Positions 33,998 to 46,278 of a stretch of DNA of 64,000 nt are shown here, piece by piece. Source of the DNA: Cryptomeria japonica (Eukaryota > Streptophyta > Pinopsida > Cupressales > Cupressaceae); the NCBI RefSeq assembly GCF_030272615.1, contig NC_081414.1, forward strand, positions 52,322,636-52,386,635, given 5' to 3'. The translations under genes and the position numbers were made by a program. Position 1 is the first letter of the stretch, and each line of letters opens with the position of its first letter. Under the pieces are notes generated by a model, which was not told the DNA's origin, searched no databases, and was given only the letters and a program-made list of their open reading frames with translations.

Positions 33998-34968
33998 TGC
34001 TGGCAATTAACACTCATCTGCTGACTTCTGGTGGTTTCTGGTGGTTGAATATTGGTTTAGGGTTGCCATTGATGGCAACTCTTCATGGAGATATGATCTG
34101 GTGATCATAACTCTTCCTATCCGGAAGAAGGTGTTAACTGGTAGCTTGTTAACTAATATTCTAGGAAGAACAGAGCATTTTCTGGTCCGAAAGCTTTTCT
34201 TGGTGATTGTGGTACATTGAATCATGATCTTGTTGATTGGGATGACTTAGACACGTCATTTTATTATTGTTTTGGTGATCCACATTTATCTTTTTGGATC
34301 TGATCAAGCCATGTGACTACATGTTACACCTTCAGGCCGACATGATGTATGACCTATTTTGTGGTTGTCGGTATATAAGTTTGATGTGGGTGATCTTTTT
34401 GATGTATGGTATGAATACATGCAAGAAAGACGTGATCAAGAATCCTTTTTGGCTCAATTTCACATATTCTTGATCTGGTAGCCGAATGATACAAAGAACA
34501 TGGCAGAACAGAGAAGAACAAAGAAGGTGATCCAGTCAGTGTTTTAGCACTTAACCAGAACTCATCTAGGAATAGTTGATGCTATCTCAGAGTTCATATA
34601 TTATAATTCATCATTGTAATTGTCTTGTAAGTCAGTGAGACTTCCCTGAGGGTTGTAGCCTTTCAGGTTATTGTAATTGAGCAATGAGCTCTAGGCAGTG
34701 TTCCTGAATGCTTGTGCATTCCCATTTTGTAATATTGTTTGGCTATTGGCCATAGTGGAATAACATTGTGGGTTGAAATCCCACTATGGTTTTTCCCATT
34801 GGGTTTCCACGTAAAAATTCAGGTGTTATGATCTTGTGGTTGTTTGTTTCATATTTCTGCAATTCAGTTTTAAGCATTTTCTTCTAGTGGTTTAAAGTTA
34901 AGTTTGAAAATTTATTAACCGGTAGATCACTGATTCACCCCCCCTCTCAGTGATCCCTGATTCCAATA
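33998..34968 (+). repeat. Element D 5' LTR
   Basis: Starts TGCTGGCAATTAAC and ends ...GATTCCAATA (decayed CA). It has a TATA box at 34372. TGTAAGTCAGTGAGACTTC at 34626 also occurs in the F LTR (38730). It contains the ATGGTTTTTCCC...GGGTTTCCACG block and a pyrimidine-rich CACCCCCCCTCTCAGTG segment before the end. It is clearly diverged from 48238-49199. Confidence 0.85.
34372..34379 (+). promoter_or_regulatory. TATA box of the D LTR
   Basis: TATATAAG about 375 bases into the LTR; kept in the 3' LTR near 48598. Confidence 0.5.
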
Positions 34969-35010
34969 ATAAAGATCAAATATTAGTTCCTCTGAGGAAG
35001 CTTAACTTCT
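34969..35010 (+). other. Decayed primer site and leader of D
   Basis: ATAAAGATCAAAT stands where ATTGGTATCAGAG is expected. The following CCTCTGAGGAAGCTTAACTT aligns with the F leader CCTCTTTGCAGAAGCTTAAC. This identifies the spot, but the primer site itself is heavily mutated. Confidence 0.55.
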
Positions 35011-35066
35011 TGAGGAAGGCCTGGGACATTGATTCTATGGATTCTAGTTTTTAGAGACAAGTCAGT

Positions 35067-36199
35067 GTGGCACTTGAGGATCTTGATGCAGCTAGAAATG
35101 AGATATGTACCTTGAAGAAGAACCTGAATGTTGCTGATGATTTTATTAATGACTTGAAGGATCAAGAAAACATCTCTATAGACAAGAGGAAAGAAATGAT
35201 GGACAAGCTGGAGGAGAAAGACGATCAGATCATGGAATACCAGGGTAAAGCTAATGAAGTTAACAAACTTGAAAGAGAAAATGCTTCTTTGAAGAATGAG
35301 ATGCAATCCATTGTGATGAGGCTGACTAAGGAGATTGAGGAACAAAATAAGAATGAAGAGAATTTGGCACAATCATTGAAGGAAAGAGCATATGAATGCT
35401 TTAGGCTTACCTATGAGAATGATCAGCTGAAGCTTAAGCTGACACGGTTAAGAAATAATGGTCAAGAAATTGAAAGACAGATTGCTACTTTGAGGGATGA
35501 ATTTGCTACTGCTAATGAGTACAAAAATAAATTCAAGGATAGCTCAGAAAGGCTTGATGAGATGCTAAAGAGCCAGAGACATGGAAAGGATATGCAAGGA
35601 CTTGGATTTGAGAAAGGTGAATCCTCTAGACCTAGACAAGGCAATGCTAAACCTGATCTAAAGAAGAGAAAGAATCCTCTGGTAAGACAACCTAATGCTC
35701 ATAAATTCAATTGTAGTGATTTAATTACAATAAATTTGATCATATGGTGAATCAATGCAGAAGTAGGATGAATAATAGAATGATCAACATGAATAATGTT
35801 CCTACCTTTATTGGTTAGTGTTTCATATGCAATAATTTTGGTCACAAGTCAAATGTGTGTAGAGAAGTAATGAATACTTTTCAAAACAAAAGATGCTATG
35901 CTTGTGGGATGTTTGGACATATCTCTAATCAGTGCAGGACAAGACAAAATCAGATGAATTTCAGACCTATGCAGAATAATGTTGTTTGTCATGCATGCAA
36001 CAAAACCAGTCACATTGCAAAGTACTGCAGAAGCAAGAACAATGTTCCGGTAGAAAAGAGTAACTCAAATGAGAAGGGAAAAGAGAAAGTAGAAGAGATC
36101 AAGGAGAAGTGTGAGAAGATGTGGGTTATAAAAGATGAATCCAGAGTAGAAAATGAGTCTGCACTCGAATCCAGTGCAGGATCTTCATTTGGTAACTAG
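35067..36199 (+). pseudogene. gag: D Gag: coiled coil plus zinc knuckles
   Basis: The original start codon is not clear; a TAG lies just upstream near 35055. The frame runs from about 35067 with LEDLDAARNEICTLKKN and about 190 residues of Glu/Lys/Leu-rich coiled coil. A basic linker follows (ARP-type, near 35640-35690), then a frame break near 35710-35750 that damages the first knuckle. Three intact knuckles follow: CFICNNFGHKSNVC (about 35820), CYACGMFGHISNQC (about 35894) and CHACNKTSHIAKYC (about 35987). It ends at 36199 in an acidic tail. The four-knuckle pattern equals that of B. Sequence identity to B is low but the architecture is the same. Confidence 0.72.
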
Positions 36200-36579
36200 G
36201 ACTTTATGCCTTAGGGGGAGTTTTTCATGCAGATTCTAAGAACCCCCTCTTCAGTGGTCTGCAATCGATTCCAAAAGGTTTCAGAAGTCTTGAATAATGA
36301 GTGTAGATGTTATCCATAAGTTTCGAAGAAGATTTGGTGCTCTAGTATATAATTTCATGAAAATCATTATAACCGGTTGTTGCATTTATTATTATAGAAA
36401 ATTAGGTTTTTGAAGGATAAAAGTGCATTTTGAAGTTTCATTTGTCACAATGCGATCAAGCGAGTAGAGCAGAGAAGAGAGAAAAGTGATTTGGCGATTT
36501 CAACAATGAATTTCAATGCCCGGTTGTGAAGCAAGGTATTTATCTAATTTTTTAGTTTCTGTAAACCCTAGCATTTCAA
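36200..36579 (+). other. Leader between D gag and the second ORF
   Basis: About 380 bases. It opens with a polypurine block TTAGGGGGAGTTTTT (about 36212). It shares TGCATTTATTAT with the matching region of B and ends GCAAGGTATTTATC, a T-rich run with TTTTTTAG, and AAACCCTAG before the ATG at 36580. This looks like a promoter or splice-acceptor leader for a separate mRNA. Confidence 0.45.
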
Positions 36580-37840
36580 ATGGCTTCAACTTCTAGTCCT
36601 GCTACCCCACTGGTGGTTGAGATTAAGGACAAGGCCCAACTTGTTTTCAAGAAACACCCTTTCAAGTTCGTTGAATATTATCCAGAATGTGCATTTTTTA
36701 TTCATGCCCTACGACGTTCTCCACAACGAAGATATCAGGGCTTACATTCATTGTGACGTTGAAGAGCTTGGATATGCAGACATGCTAGAACTATACAACA
36801 AGCATTTGGCTGATGGTTTTGGGAAATCTAAAACCCGAATACAAGGTGCTTCATGATAAGGGTTTTTCGCAATTTGTTCACTTTCCATTGTTTGATGAGG
36901 CAGAATGGATCTAGTACATTCTTAGCCATTTTCATGACGAATTCATATGGCTAGATAGGCCACACAAAATTACCAAACATGGAATCCATTTTGTGATAGG
37001 CCTAGCTAAAACTAGTGATGTGCCCTATTTGAGGAAAGTATTGAATGACACCATGATAGCCACCATGGGTTCTAAGTTTGACATTAGATCAATGACTATT
37101 AACATTTTTTTGGAGAATGATGAAAAATTTGCATCGATGGTAGTTGGTTACAAGGTTTACCAATCCAACTGGTACAACTCTGTCTCTGGTACTGCTATTT
37201 ACTTTGCATACCAGATGCTTTAGGATGACAAAAGGTATGACCTGTGCACTTCCCTCCTGAATGAGCTATTGAGCTATTTGAAGAAGATAAAGAAGGATAA
37301 AAAGAACACATTTAAATATGGTACACTTCTTATTTTATTGGCTTTGTACTTCTTAAATGAGATACCTGGTGTAAAAGGTAAGGTCCAATGAGCCTATGAC
37401 AGACCAGTGGCCATGCATATCAAAGAAGGATTATGGGGAGTTGGAGATGAAACCATGAGGATATCTTCTCTCTAGGGCTACTTCAAAACCTTCCAAATAG
37501 AAATGAGGAACAAAGAGAGGATCCCCAAGGAGATAGTTGAAAAGTATGAGCAAACCATTTGCTTCATGGTCGACAAGGATCAGTGCCTAATGGAAGCAGT
37601 GGAACCTAGACTAGTGTGGATCATGCCCATGGGGTATGAAGTTGACTCTATTACACTTGAGGCATATGCCCAACATCTTCTGAGTCAACTGATGGATCCC
37701 ACAGAAGGGATATTTGGGACTTTCAAGGAGAAGGACCTCAGTTTGCACATACAATTGACTGCACCAGCCTGAAAAAGAAAAGTTACTAAAATGGCTGAGG
37801 AGGTGGCAGTTTAGATAGGTTTCACCCAGGAGGAGGTGAA

Positions 37841-37845
37841 GAAAG
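37841..37845. repeat. Target-site duplication of F, left copy
   Basis: gaaag, identical to 44799-44803. Confidence 0.85.
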
Positions 37846-39067
37846 TGTTAGCATATGTTTCATTTGGTTAAGTGTTGTCATTGATGTCAACATTGTATCC
37901 CCATTGGATATGGTTCAGCTATCTAGGTTGGACCTATCACGGTCTTGGTGTTTATCTTGGTTTTGGCTTTGATTCTGATCTGGTATGATCAGATCCTTGG
38001 ATGCAGTTTTGGATGCTTATTTAGGATGGTTATATGCTTTCCATATTCTTTTGGTTCATATTTTTATGCTCCGGTAACTATCGCTTATGTTCCCGGTTGA
38101 TATTTCCTGGTACCGGTTAGCGATATTTGATGTTTTGATCAGATGATTTTGGTCCGGCTTATGGAATCGGTTTCTATCATGTTGAATGTGCTTCTTGATT
38201 GTGTCCTGAGTGTTTTGTGACTTTGTAGTGGCTGGTGTGCTATTATGGTGGTCCTATTTGGATTTGGTTAGACTTTTTTGTGTTATTGCACTGAGGGTTT
38301 CTATCGGTTGGTGAAACGTGCTTGATTTTGGTCTTAATGAAATTTATGGAAAATATAATTGTTTGGATATTTGAATTAGGTCCATTTTATGTAATGTAAA
38401 TCATAATATTGGTCTGGTGGTACCGTGTGATGTAATTTTTGTAATGATGGGTTTCTGGGCTTAGAGTTTAGCCAACCTTATCATTAAGGTTGATGATCTG
38501 TATTTATAGGTAACTTATTCATGTAATTGGGTATGGTTTATGGGATCGATGGTTATGTCTGCATTATGAGAGAAAGGTTTATGTGTGAATAAAGTCATAT
38601 CTTTCAGCAAAGGGATCATAAGGTTTTTGGTGTTGCAGGGAATACATTTGTGCTTAACCAAAACTGTATCAAGCATTAGGAGATGCTAATTTCATAGTTT
38701 ACTCTTTCCGGATTGTAGTCTGATGCTTTTGTAAGTCAGTGAGACTTCTCTTTTGTGATGAGCAGTGAGCTCTAGGCTATTGGCCTGATTGCAAGTGAAA
38801 TTCCCATTGTAATTAATTCACATACTGCTACAAAAGTATTATCTAATTGTGGGTAGGGTTTCCCACCATGGTTTTTCCCTTTATCAGGTTTTCCACGTCA
38901 AAAATATTGGTGTTGTGTGTGTTGTGATTTCATGTTTATCTTTCATTGTGATGGTTTCCTTGTGCTTCGGTATAAAGGTTTTAATCTGCAATAGTTTTGA
39001 TTTTTTATAGTAAAATGAGTCACCCCCCTCCCTCTCAGTTTACTCCCGGCATTAGATTTGTATAATA
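37846..39067 (+). repeat. Element F 5' LTR
   Basis: TGTTAGCATATG start; the end GTATAATA corresponds to CTAACA in the 3' LTR. A TATTTATAGG box lies near 38510. It shares the GTAAGTCAGTGAGACTTC and ACCATGGTTTTTCCC words with D. A C-rich/CTCTCAGTTTACT segment lies before the end. Confidence 0.9.
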
Positions 39068-39069
39068 AT

Positions 39070-39080
39070 TGGTATCAGAG
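39070..39080 (+). other. Primer-binding site of F
   Basis: TGGTATCAGAG, a perfect match to the initiator-Met type, two bases after the LTR, followed by AAGCTTAACCACTTGAGGAG. Confidence 0.9.
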
Positions 39081-39122
39081 AAAGGTCCTCTTTGCAGAAG
39101 CTTAACCACTTGAGGAGATCTA

Positions 39123-40052
39123 ATGGCATTAGCATCAATTTCTAAATTCAACCCCTGTCTGAAGGAGAGTCCCAGATTTGATGGTACAAATTACAAAATA
39201 TGGAAGGAGTGAATGGAGATTCATTTGAGATGTCTTGGAACTAAAGTTTGGGAGATAGTGGAGAAAGGGTATATACCTCATGATCCTAATTCTGGAACAC
39301 CGACATTTGCAAATGAACAAAAGAGAGCTAAAAATGATGTTAGAGAAAAAGAAGCATTATTGAGCACCCTATCTGATGAAAAACTATTGAATGTCATAGA
39401 TTTGGAGAATGCAAAGAAGATCTAGACACAATTTTAAACTCTTTATGAAGGCGGCCAAGCAGTAAAGATTTCAAAACTTAAAGGTTTCTGGGTAAGATAT
39501 GAAACTTTGAAGATGGAAGAAGATGACAAGATTAGTTCTTTCATGGATAGAGTAAATGAAATTGTTATGGGAATCAAATGTTGCGGCGAATCAGTTAGTG
39601 AGGATGAGGTTGTGTCAAAGATTCTGAGAGTTCTACCTCCAACTTATAAGATGAAGGTTACTACAATTAATGAACTCCAAACAATGTTAAGTACCCCTGT
39701 TACCAAAGACACATTACTTGGAAAATTGATTGTGTTTGAAGGAATTATATGTTAAAGATTTGGAGGACATTGAAAGGGAAGACATAGAACTTGAAGAATT
39801 GGAAGCCCTGATTGCTAGAAGAATTCCTAAAGGACAGACTAAAAGTAAGTATGAAGGAAAAGTGCCTTTTAAATTTTTTTCATGCCATAAGATTGGTCAT
39901 TTTTCTTATAGATGCCTTGAAAGAGCTTCTAAGAATCATGGAAGATTTGTGAAGAGTTATAAGCCTAATCCAAAATATCTGAACAAACTTAGATTTAGAA
40001 GGAATAAGGATAAATCATGCTATTATGCTAGTGATGATGACTTTGGTATTAC

Positions 40053-40091
<39 letters not shown>

Positions 40092-40128
40092 CACCTATAA
40101 GTGGAACCGGAAATGGAAGCTCCGGTAA
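39123..40128 (+). pseudogene. gag: F Gag (broken)
   Basis: It starts MALASISKFNPCLKESPRFD at 39123. A UBN2-type Copia Gag domain follows (GTNYKIWKE, then KISSFMDRVNEIVMGIKCCG and SEDEVVSKILRVLPPTYKMK), with stops near 39210 and 39423 and a frame slip near 39750. The zinc knuckle FFSCHKIGHFSYRC has lost its first Cys. A run of GAT codons (Asp tract, about 40056-40092) lies before the protease. Role: particle protein. Confidence 0.8.
40056..40092 (+). repeat. GAT microsatellite
   Basis: About a dozen GAT triplets coding an Asp run in F. The other frames give Met-only or stop-rich readings, so length changes here shift the apparent start of the downstream frame. Confidence 0.9.
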
Positions 40129-41600
40129 ATATTGGGTCTTTATTGCTATCAAGGATGATTCTCCAGAACCTATCATTGAAGCAACTCATACTAAAGAGAA
40201 GGCTTTAGGTGCTAAAATTAAAGAAAAGTATGAATGGGTTATAGACAGTGGATGCTCACATCACATGACCGGTGATAAGAGAAAATTTCTATCACTACAA
40301 GAATTTGATGGCGAACTAGTCAGATTTGGAGACAATAAGGCATGTAGGATCAAAGGCAAAGGAACAATATCACTGGATTGTGAGACTAATACTGATAATG
40401 TTTATTATGTTGAAGGCTTGAAGCATAATCTTTTAAGTGTAGGTCAAATGGTGGATAGAGGATTTCATTTGCAATTTAAGGATGGAAAATGCAAGATCAT
40501 CAATAAATCTGGATTGGAAATTGCTTCCGGAACCCAGACCAGAGGAAAGTTTTTTCATTTGAACTCTGGTGAGAAAGCTTGTTTGAATGCTCAGATTGAT
40601 GAAAGCTGGGTATGGCATATGAGGATGTGTCATGTAAATTTTGATTGCATAGTAAAGATTAGTTCAATACAGGCTATCAGATATTTTCCCAAGATTATCA
40701 AACCTTATAATCTAGTATGTAGAGAATGTCAAATGGGTAAGCAAGTCAGAACTTCTTTCAGAAGCATACATGATAAATCTAATGAAATTCTTGATCTTAT
40801 TCATACTGATCTATGTGGACCAGCAGGACTAATTTTTTTCAAGGTGATAGATATTTTATGTTACTTATTGATGACTACTCTGGAATGGTGTTGCTTGCAT
40901 TTTTAAACTAAAAATCAGAAGCTCTTGAGAAATTTAGAATCTTCAAAGCTATGGTTGTGACTAAGACAAGACTGAAGATAAAATGCTCAAGATCATATCA
41001 AGGTGTTGAGTTTACATCCAGTGAGTTCAACAACTTTTGTGAGAAAAATGGAATCAAAAGACAACTTTATGCACCTAGAACTCCACAGCAAAATGGATTG
41101 ATCGAAAGGAAAAATAGAACCATATTGGATGCAGCAAGAACAATGATGAATGAAGCTAAATTTTCTGATATCTATTGGAGATAAGTTGTCAATAAATCGG
41201 TATACACTTTCAACAAAGCACACATAAAAGGTGATACTGGTAAGACTCCTTATGAATTATGGTTTGGTCATACTCCTACTATTAGATATTTTAGAATTTT
41301 TGGAAGTAATGCTACATTATAAGAGATGATGCATTAGGAAAATTTGATCCTAGAAGTGATGAAGGGATATTTTTGGGTTATTCTACTAAGAGTAAAGCAT
41401 ATAGATGTTATAACAAAAGATTGAATAGGATAATGGATAGCATAAATGTTAAGGTGGATGAACAAGGCTGTAATCAGATCAAATCATATGACTATGGACT
41501 GGAAAATGAATTTATCATACCAGAACCAGTAATGCAAGAATCAGTGACTCCGGCAACATCAAAAAATTCAACTGTGACTGTTGAACAACATAAAGAGTAA
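40129..41600 (+). pseudogene. pol: F protease and integrase (broken)
   Basis: Protease: WVIDSGCSHHMTGDKRKF near 40235, with the Asp-Ser-Gly catalytic site kept. It is followed by HNLLSVGQMVDRGFHL. Integrase: the zinc-binding part WHMRMCHVNFD...CRECQMGKQ (about 40615-40745), first catalytic Asp in LIHTDLCGPAG, then after a shift YQGVEFTSSEFNNFC and PRTPQQNGLIERKNRT with the catalytic Glu (about 41000-41120). A stop at 41182, further shifts near 40905 and 41320, and degradation after 41600 break it. In an active element this enzyme inserts the cDNA. Confidence 0.85.
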
Positions 41601-43255
41601 ATCAAGAAAATTCAAAGACTCCTAGGTATGTGAAACTAAATCATTTTGAAGATCAGATTATTGGAGATAAAAGAAAAGGTGTGATGACTAGAAGAAGGCT
41701 AGCTACTGAAGAGTTATGTTTGATTTCTCAAATTGAACCCAAATCATTTATTGAAGCAAGTAAAGATGAAAATTGGATGAAAGCAATGGAAAAAGAATTA
41801 GATCAGATAGAAAAGAATAAGAAATGGGAATTAATTCCTAGACCTAAAGATAAGAATATTATTGGAACTAATGGGTTTCCAGGAACAAATTGAATGAGGA
41901 AGGTCAAGTTATAAGAAACAAGGCTAGATTGGTTTGCAAAATTTATTCACAGGAAGGAGTTGATTATGGTGAGACCTATGCTTTGGTTGCAAGAACTGAA
42001 GCTGTACGACTATTTCTTGCCTATGCTACACACAAGAACTACAAAGTATATCAGATGGATGTCTAATGTGCATTTCTGAATGGAGGTCTTGAGGAAGAAG
42101 TTTACATTGAGAAACTTGATGTATTTTCTTTATCAGAAGACAGGGATATGGTTTGCAGATTCAAGAAAGCTTTATATGGATTAAAACAGGCCTCTAGAGA
42201 ATGGTATGCTAGATTGGATAGGTATCTTTCTAAGCTTTGTTTTAGCAAAGGTAATGCTGACAGTAACCTATATTATAAAATTGAGCTTGACGACACACTG
42301 ATTATTGAAGTCTTTGTGGATAATATCATTTTTGGAGGAGAAGAAAGCTTATGAATAAAATTTGCTGATGATATGAAGAATGAATTTGAAATATCTATGA
42401 TTGGTGAGATGTAATTTTTCTTAGGTTTGTAGATTACATAGACTGATAAAGGTATTTTCATTTGTCAAACTAAGTATGTGAAGGAATTTCTTAAGAAATT
42501 TGGACTTGAGAATTCTAAACCTGTCGGTAATCCTATGATAGCCAGTTGCAAATTGTCAAAGGATTATGAATCTCCTAAAGTGAATCCAAGTAGATACAAA
42601 TCAATGATTGGTGGATTGTTGTACTTAACTCGGACTAGACCTGATATAATGAATGTTGTTTGTATTGCTTCTAAATTTTAGTCAGATCCTAGAGGAACTC
42701 ATGATATTGTTGTCAATAGGATATTCAGATATTTGGCAGGTACAATAGACCTTGGGTTATGGTATCCAAAGAATGATGATTTCAGACTATGTGCCTATAC
42801 AGACTCTGATTGGGCAGGAGATGTGGATGAACGAAAGAGCACTACTGACAGTGCATTCTTTCTTGGAAAGAAATTGGTTTCATGGCTTAGTAAGAAACAA
42901 TCATGTACTTCATTTTCTACTGCTGAAGCGGAATACATGTAGCTGCTGCAACCAACTGTACTCAGATTTTATGGATGAAACAGATGTTGAAAGATATAAG
43001 GATAAGTTCTAATGAGCTATTGTTATTCCCTATGATAATAGTATTGCTATTGATATGTCAAAGAATCTAGTATTTCATTCCAAATCAAAACACATTTATA
43101 TAAGGTATAATTTCTTGAAAGAAAAGGTTGAAGCAAAGGAAGTCTGATTGGTTTATGTGCCTACTAAGGAGAAGATTGCAAATATTATAACAAAACCATT
43201 TCCTAAAGATACTTTTAAATATCTCAGAGATTAGTTGGAGGTTACCAAACCTCCA
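41601..43255 (+). pseudogene. pol: F reverse transcriptase and RNase H (broken)
   Basis: Reverse transcriptase begins near 41755 (NWMKAMEKELDQIEKNKKWE). It includes RFKKALYGLKQASREWY (about 42163) and the active-site region VFVDNIIFGGEE, where the second Asp of the usual YVDD is Asn. RNase H has TDSDWAGDVDERKSTT (about 42802) and TAEAEYM (about 42921), then KSKHIYIRYNFLKEKVEAKE. Stops occur near 41891, 42065, 42353, 42414, 42430, 42679, 42940, 43144 and 43234. The lost Asp alone would abolish polymerase activity. Confidence 0.85.
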
Positions 43256-43593
43256 GAAGAGACTTAGAGATGCAAGAATGCATCAATCCTGTAAGATCAG
43301 AAATTTTCTTTGATCTGAATTGGCGAGATGATGCTACTACATAGGGGGAGTAGTCAGCTATTTGGTTTAGTATTTTTGGTTTGGTATCCATCCTTTGTCA
43401 TTGATGTCAAAGGGGGAGAGATGGTATTCATGTGAAAAATAGTCAAATATTTGGCAGAGATGGTGCTCATATGATAATCAGTTAATCTCCGAGGAAATAC
43501 AATTCAAAATCAACTTTTAGGGGATTGTTGGCATTCCTTGGCACTTGGATGTTTTTCACATTCAATGTTTCCATCAATGCAAAAGGGGGATAT
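43256..43593 (+). other. F 3' noncoding region with repeated polypurine blocks
   Basis: Blocks TAGGGGGAGTAGT (about 43342), TCAAAGGGGGAGAGA (about 43406) and the true tract AAAAGGGGGA (43581-43590) next to the LTR. The context CATCAATGCAAAAGGGGGA differs by one base from that of B and D. Confidence 0.8.
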
Positions 43594-44798
43594 TGTTAGC
43601 ATATGTTATATTTGGTTAAGTTTGGTCATTGATGTCAACACTATATCCCAGTTGGACCTATCCTGGTTAATCTTGGTATTTATCTTGGTTTTGGCTTCGA
43701 TTTTGATCTGGTATGATCAGATCCTTGGATGTGGTTTTGGATGCTTATTCAGAATGATTATATTCTTTCCATATTCTATTGGTTCATTTTTTTGTGCTCC
43801 GGTAACTATCTCTTATGTTCTTAGATAATACTTCCTAGTACCGATTAGATTTACCGGCTAGTGATATTTGATGTTTTGATCAGATGATTTTGGTCCGGCT
43901 TATGGAATTGGTTTCTATCATGTTGAAGGGATTCTTGATTATTTCCTAAGTGTTTGGTGACTTTGCATTGGCTGGCGTGCTATTATGGTGGTCCTATTTG
44001 GATCCGGTTAGACTTTCTATGTTATTGCACTGAGGGTTTCTATCAGTTGGTGAAATGTGTTGGATTTTGGTCTTAACAAAATTTCTGGCGGATATAATTG
44101 TTTGGATATTTGAATTAGGTCCATGCTATGTAATGTAAATCATAATATTGGTCTGGTGGTACCGTGTGACATAATTTTTGTAATTATGGGTTTTTGGGTT
44201 TAGGGTTTAGTTGACCTTATCATTAAGGTTGATGATCTGTATTTATAGGTAGCGTATTCATGTAATTGGGTATGGTTTATGGGATTGATGGTTATGTCTG
44301 CATTATGAGAGAAATTTTTATGTGCGAATAAAATCATATTTTTCAGCGAAGGGATTAGAAGGTTTTTGGTGTTGCAGGGAAGACATTTGTGCTTAACCAA
44401 AACTGTATCAAGCATTAGGAGATGCTACTTTCGTAGTTCATTATTTCTGGATTGTAGTCCGATGCTTTTGTAAGTCAGTGAGATTTCTCTTTTGTGATGA
44501 GCACTAAGCTCTAGGTTGTTGGTCTAATTACAAGTGCAATCCCCATTGTAATTAATTCACATACTGTAGCAGAATTACTATTTGATTGTGGGTAGGGTTT
44601 CCCACCATGCTTTTTCCCTTTATTGGGTTTTCCATGTCAAACATACTGGTGTTGTGCTTTCATGTTTTATCTTTCATTGTGATGGTTTCCTTGTTCTTTG
44701 ATATAAAGGTTTTAATCTGCAATAGTTCTAATTTCTTATTGTAAACTGATTCAGCCCCCCCCCTCTCAGTTTACTCCCAATATCAGATCTGTCTAACA
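43594..44798 (+). repeat. Element F 3' LTR
   Basis: TGTTAGCATATG...TCTAACA. It pairs with the 5' LTR but has many substitutions and small indels, so F is not young, although it inserted after D. Confidence 0.9.
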
Positions 44799-44803
44799 GA
44801 AAG
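44799..44803. repeat. Target-site duplication of F, right copy
   Basis: gaaag; D coding sequence continues in frame after it. Confidence 0.85.
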
Positions 44804-45696
44804 AAAAGGAAAGTCATGCACAGAAAGGGGACAGAGAGGAAACCAAGAGACCCAAGGTTAATCTGGTTCCCTCTAAGGTCAAACCAAAAGAGACCAGGTC
44901 TTCTCCTACTCTGGTAGCACAAGCTATAAAACCTAGCTCATTCGGGAAAGGTGTGATGAAGCAGAAGGAGAAGCCTATAAGAACCTATATTGCAGTATCC
45001 CTGGTAGCCTTAGAAATATAGTATGAGGAGAAAGTAGGAAAGGAAAAAAAGAAAGGAGAGTTTGTGAGAGTGGTGAGGAAGTCATAGTCCAGTGGAGCCC
45101 AACAATCCAAGAAGGCAAAATTTGATCCTACTCCTACCGAAAGATCCAAAAGAAGTAGACGGGTCAAAAGTCAACTTGACAAAGACCTTGAGTCTAGTTT
45201 TTAAAGTAAGTACACAATTGTTCCTCCACTATCAACAGATCAGTTGATTGATGAAATAATATTTGATGGCAATTTGGAGAATATTGGAGCTTAGTAGGAG
45301 AATTTAGATGAAGTTGATCAAAAAAAGGTTGAAGAAGCAGTTGTATTATATTTACACAATTTTAGCAAGATATTAATTGAATTGGAGAAGACCATTCTAA
45401 AGGACTTGTACAATCTTATAGACACAAGAAGAATGACAGCAAGTAAGATTGACAGGGAGATGAAGGAGAGAGAGCTAATAAATGTCTATACCTATATCAC
45501 TCATGTTGAAGTCAAGAGGCTAATTGAAGAGGCAAACAAGAAGGAATTCTGAAGTAAGAACATGATTAATAGATTGATGATTGGAAATGTGGAAGAGGTG
45601 AGGAAAGAAATAGAGGAGATATGGACAAAGATCATTCAGCATGATCCCCTATACAAGGATCCATTTAAGTCCTCTCGGTCGGAAGATAAGCAAGGT

Positions 45697-46231
45697 CACT
45701 AACACATTTGGACACATTTTCTGATGAAATATCATCAGAATTCTGACAGTTTGTGTCATAGGTTCGACAAAATGCCAACGATTTTTTCGCCATTGAAATT
45801 TTGTTGGAGCGTCCGATGTAGGATATTTTGTTGAATAACCGACAAACATTCCATCAGAAACCAATTTCACCTTGCACGAAACCATGCAACAATTTTTCGT
45901 CGGAACTCCGACAGAAACCATGGTAGTTTTCCATCACACATACAACATTCCCATCAAAACCATGTTGTATGTGTGGCGAATTTCAATGACATCAATCGTT
46001 GGAATTCTGATGGACTACCACTATGCTCCGACGAGAATGTTGTGCCTTTGATGAATTTTTTTTTTGGAAGTTCAGTAGTCTCATCGGGGCATTTTGGGGG
46101 CGTTCATCAAAATAATTCAGATGAAAAGTTAATTTAAAAAATAAAATGTTAGTCTCTCTCTCTCTCTCTCTCTATCTATCTCTCTCTCTCTCTTTGCCTC
46201 TTTCTCTCAGGCATCTCTATCCCATTCTATC

Positions 46232-46278
<47 letters not shown>

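Larger units (their letters stand above)
37846..44798 (+). mobile_element. Element F: Ty1/Copia retrotransposon (Sirevirus-like), inserted in D
   Basis: A 7-kb element with LTRs 37846-39067 and 43594-44798, a perfect 5-bp duplication, an initiator-Met primer site, and a polypurine tract. Domain order is gag, protease, integrase, reverse transcriptase, RNase H, so it is Copia. Repeated GGGGGAG blocks after pol and the LTR words suggest the Sirevirus branch. Coding parts have many stops and shifts, so it is inactive. Confidence 0.92.
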
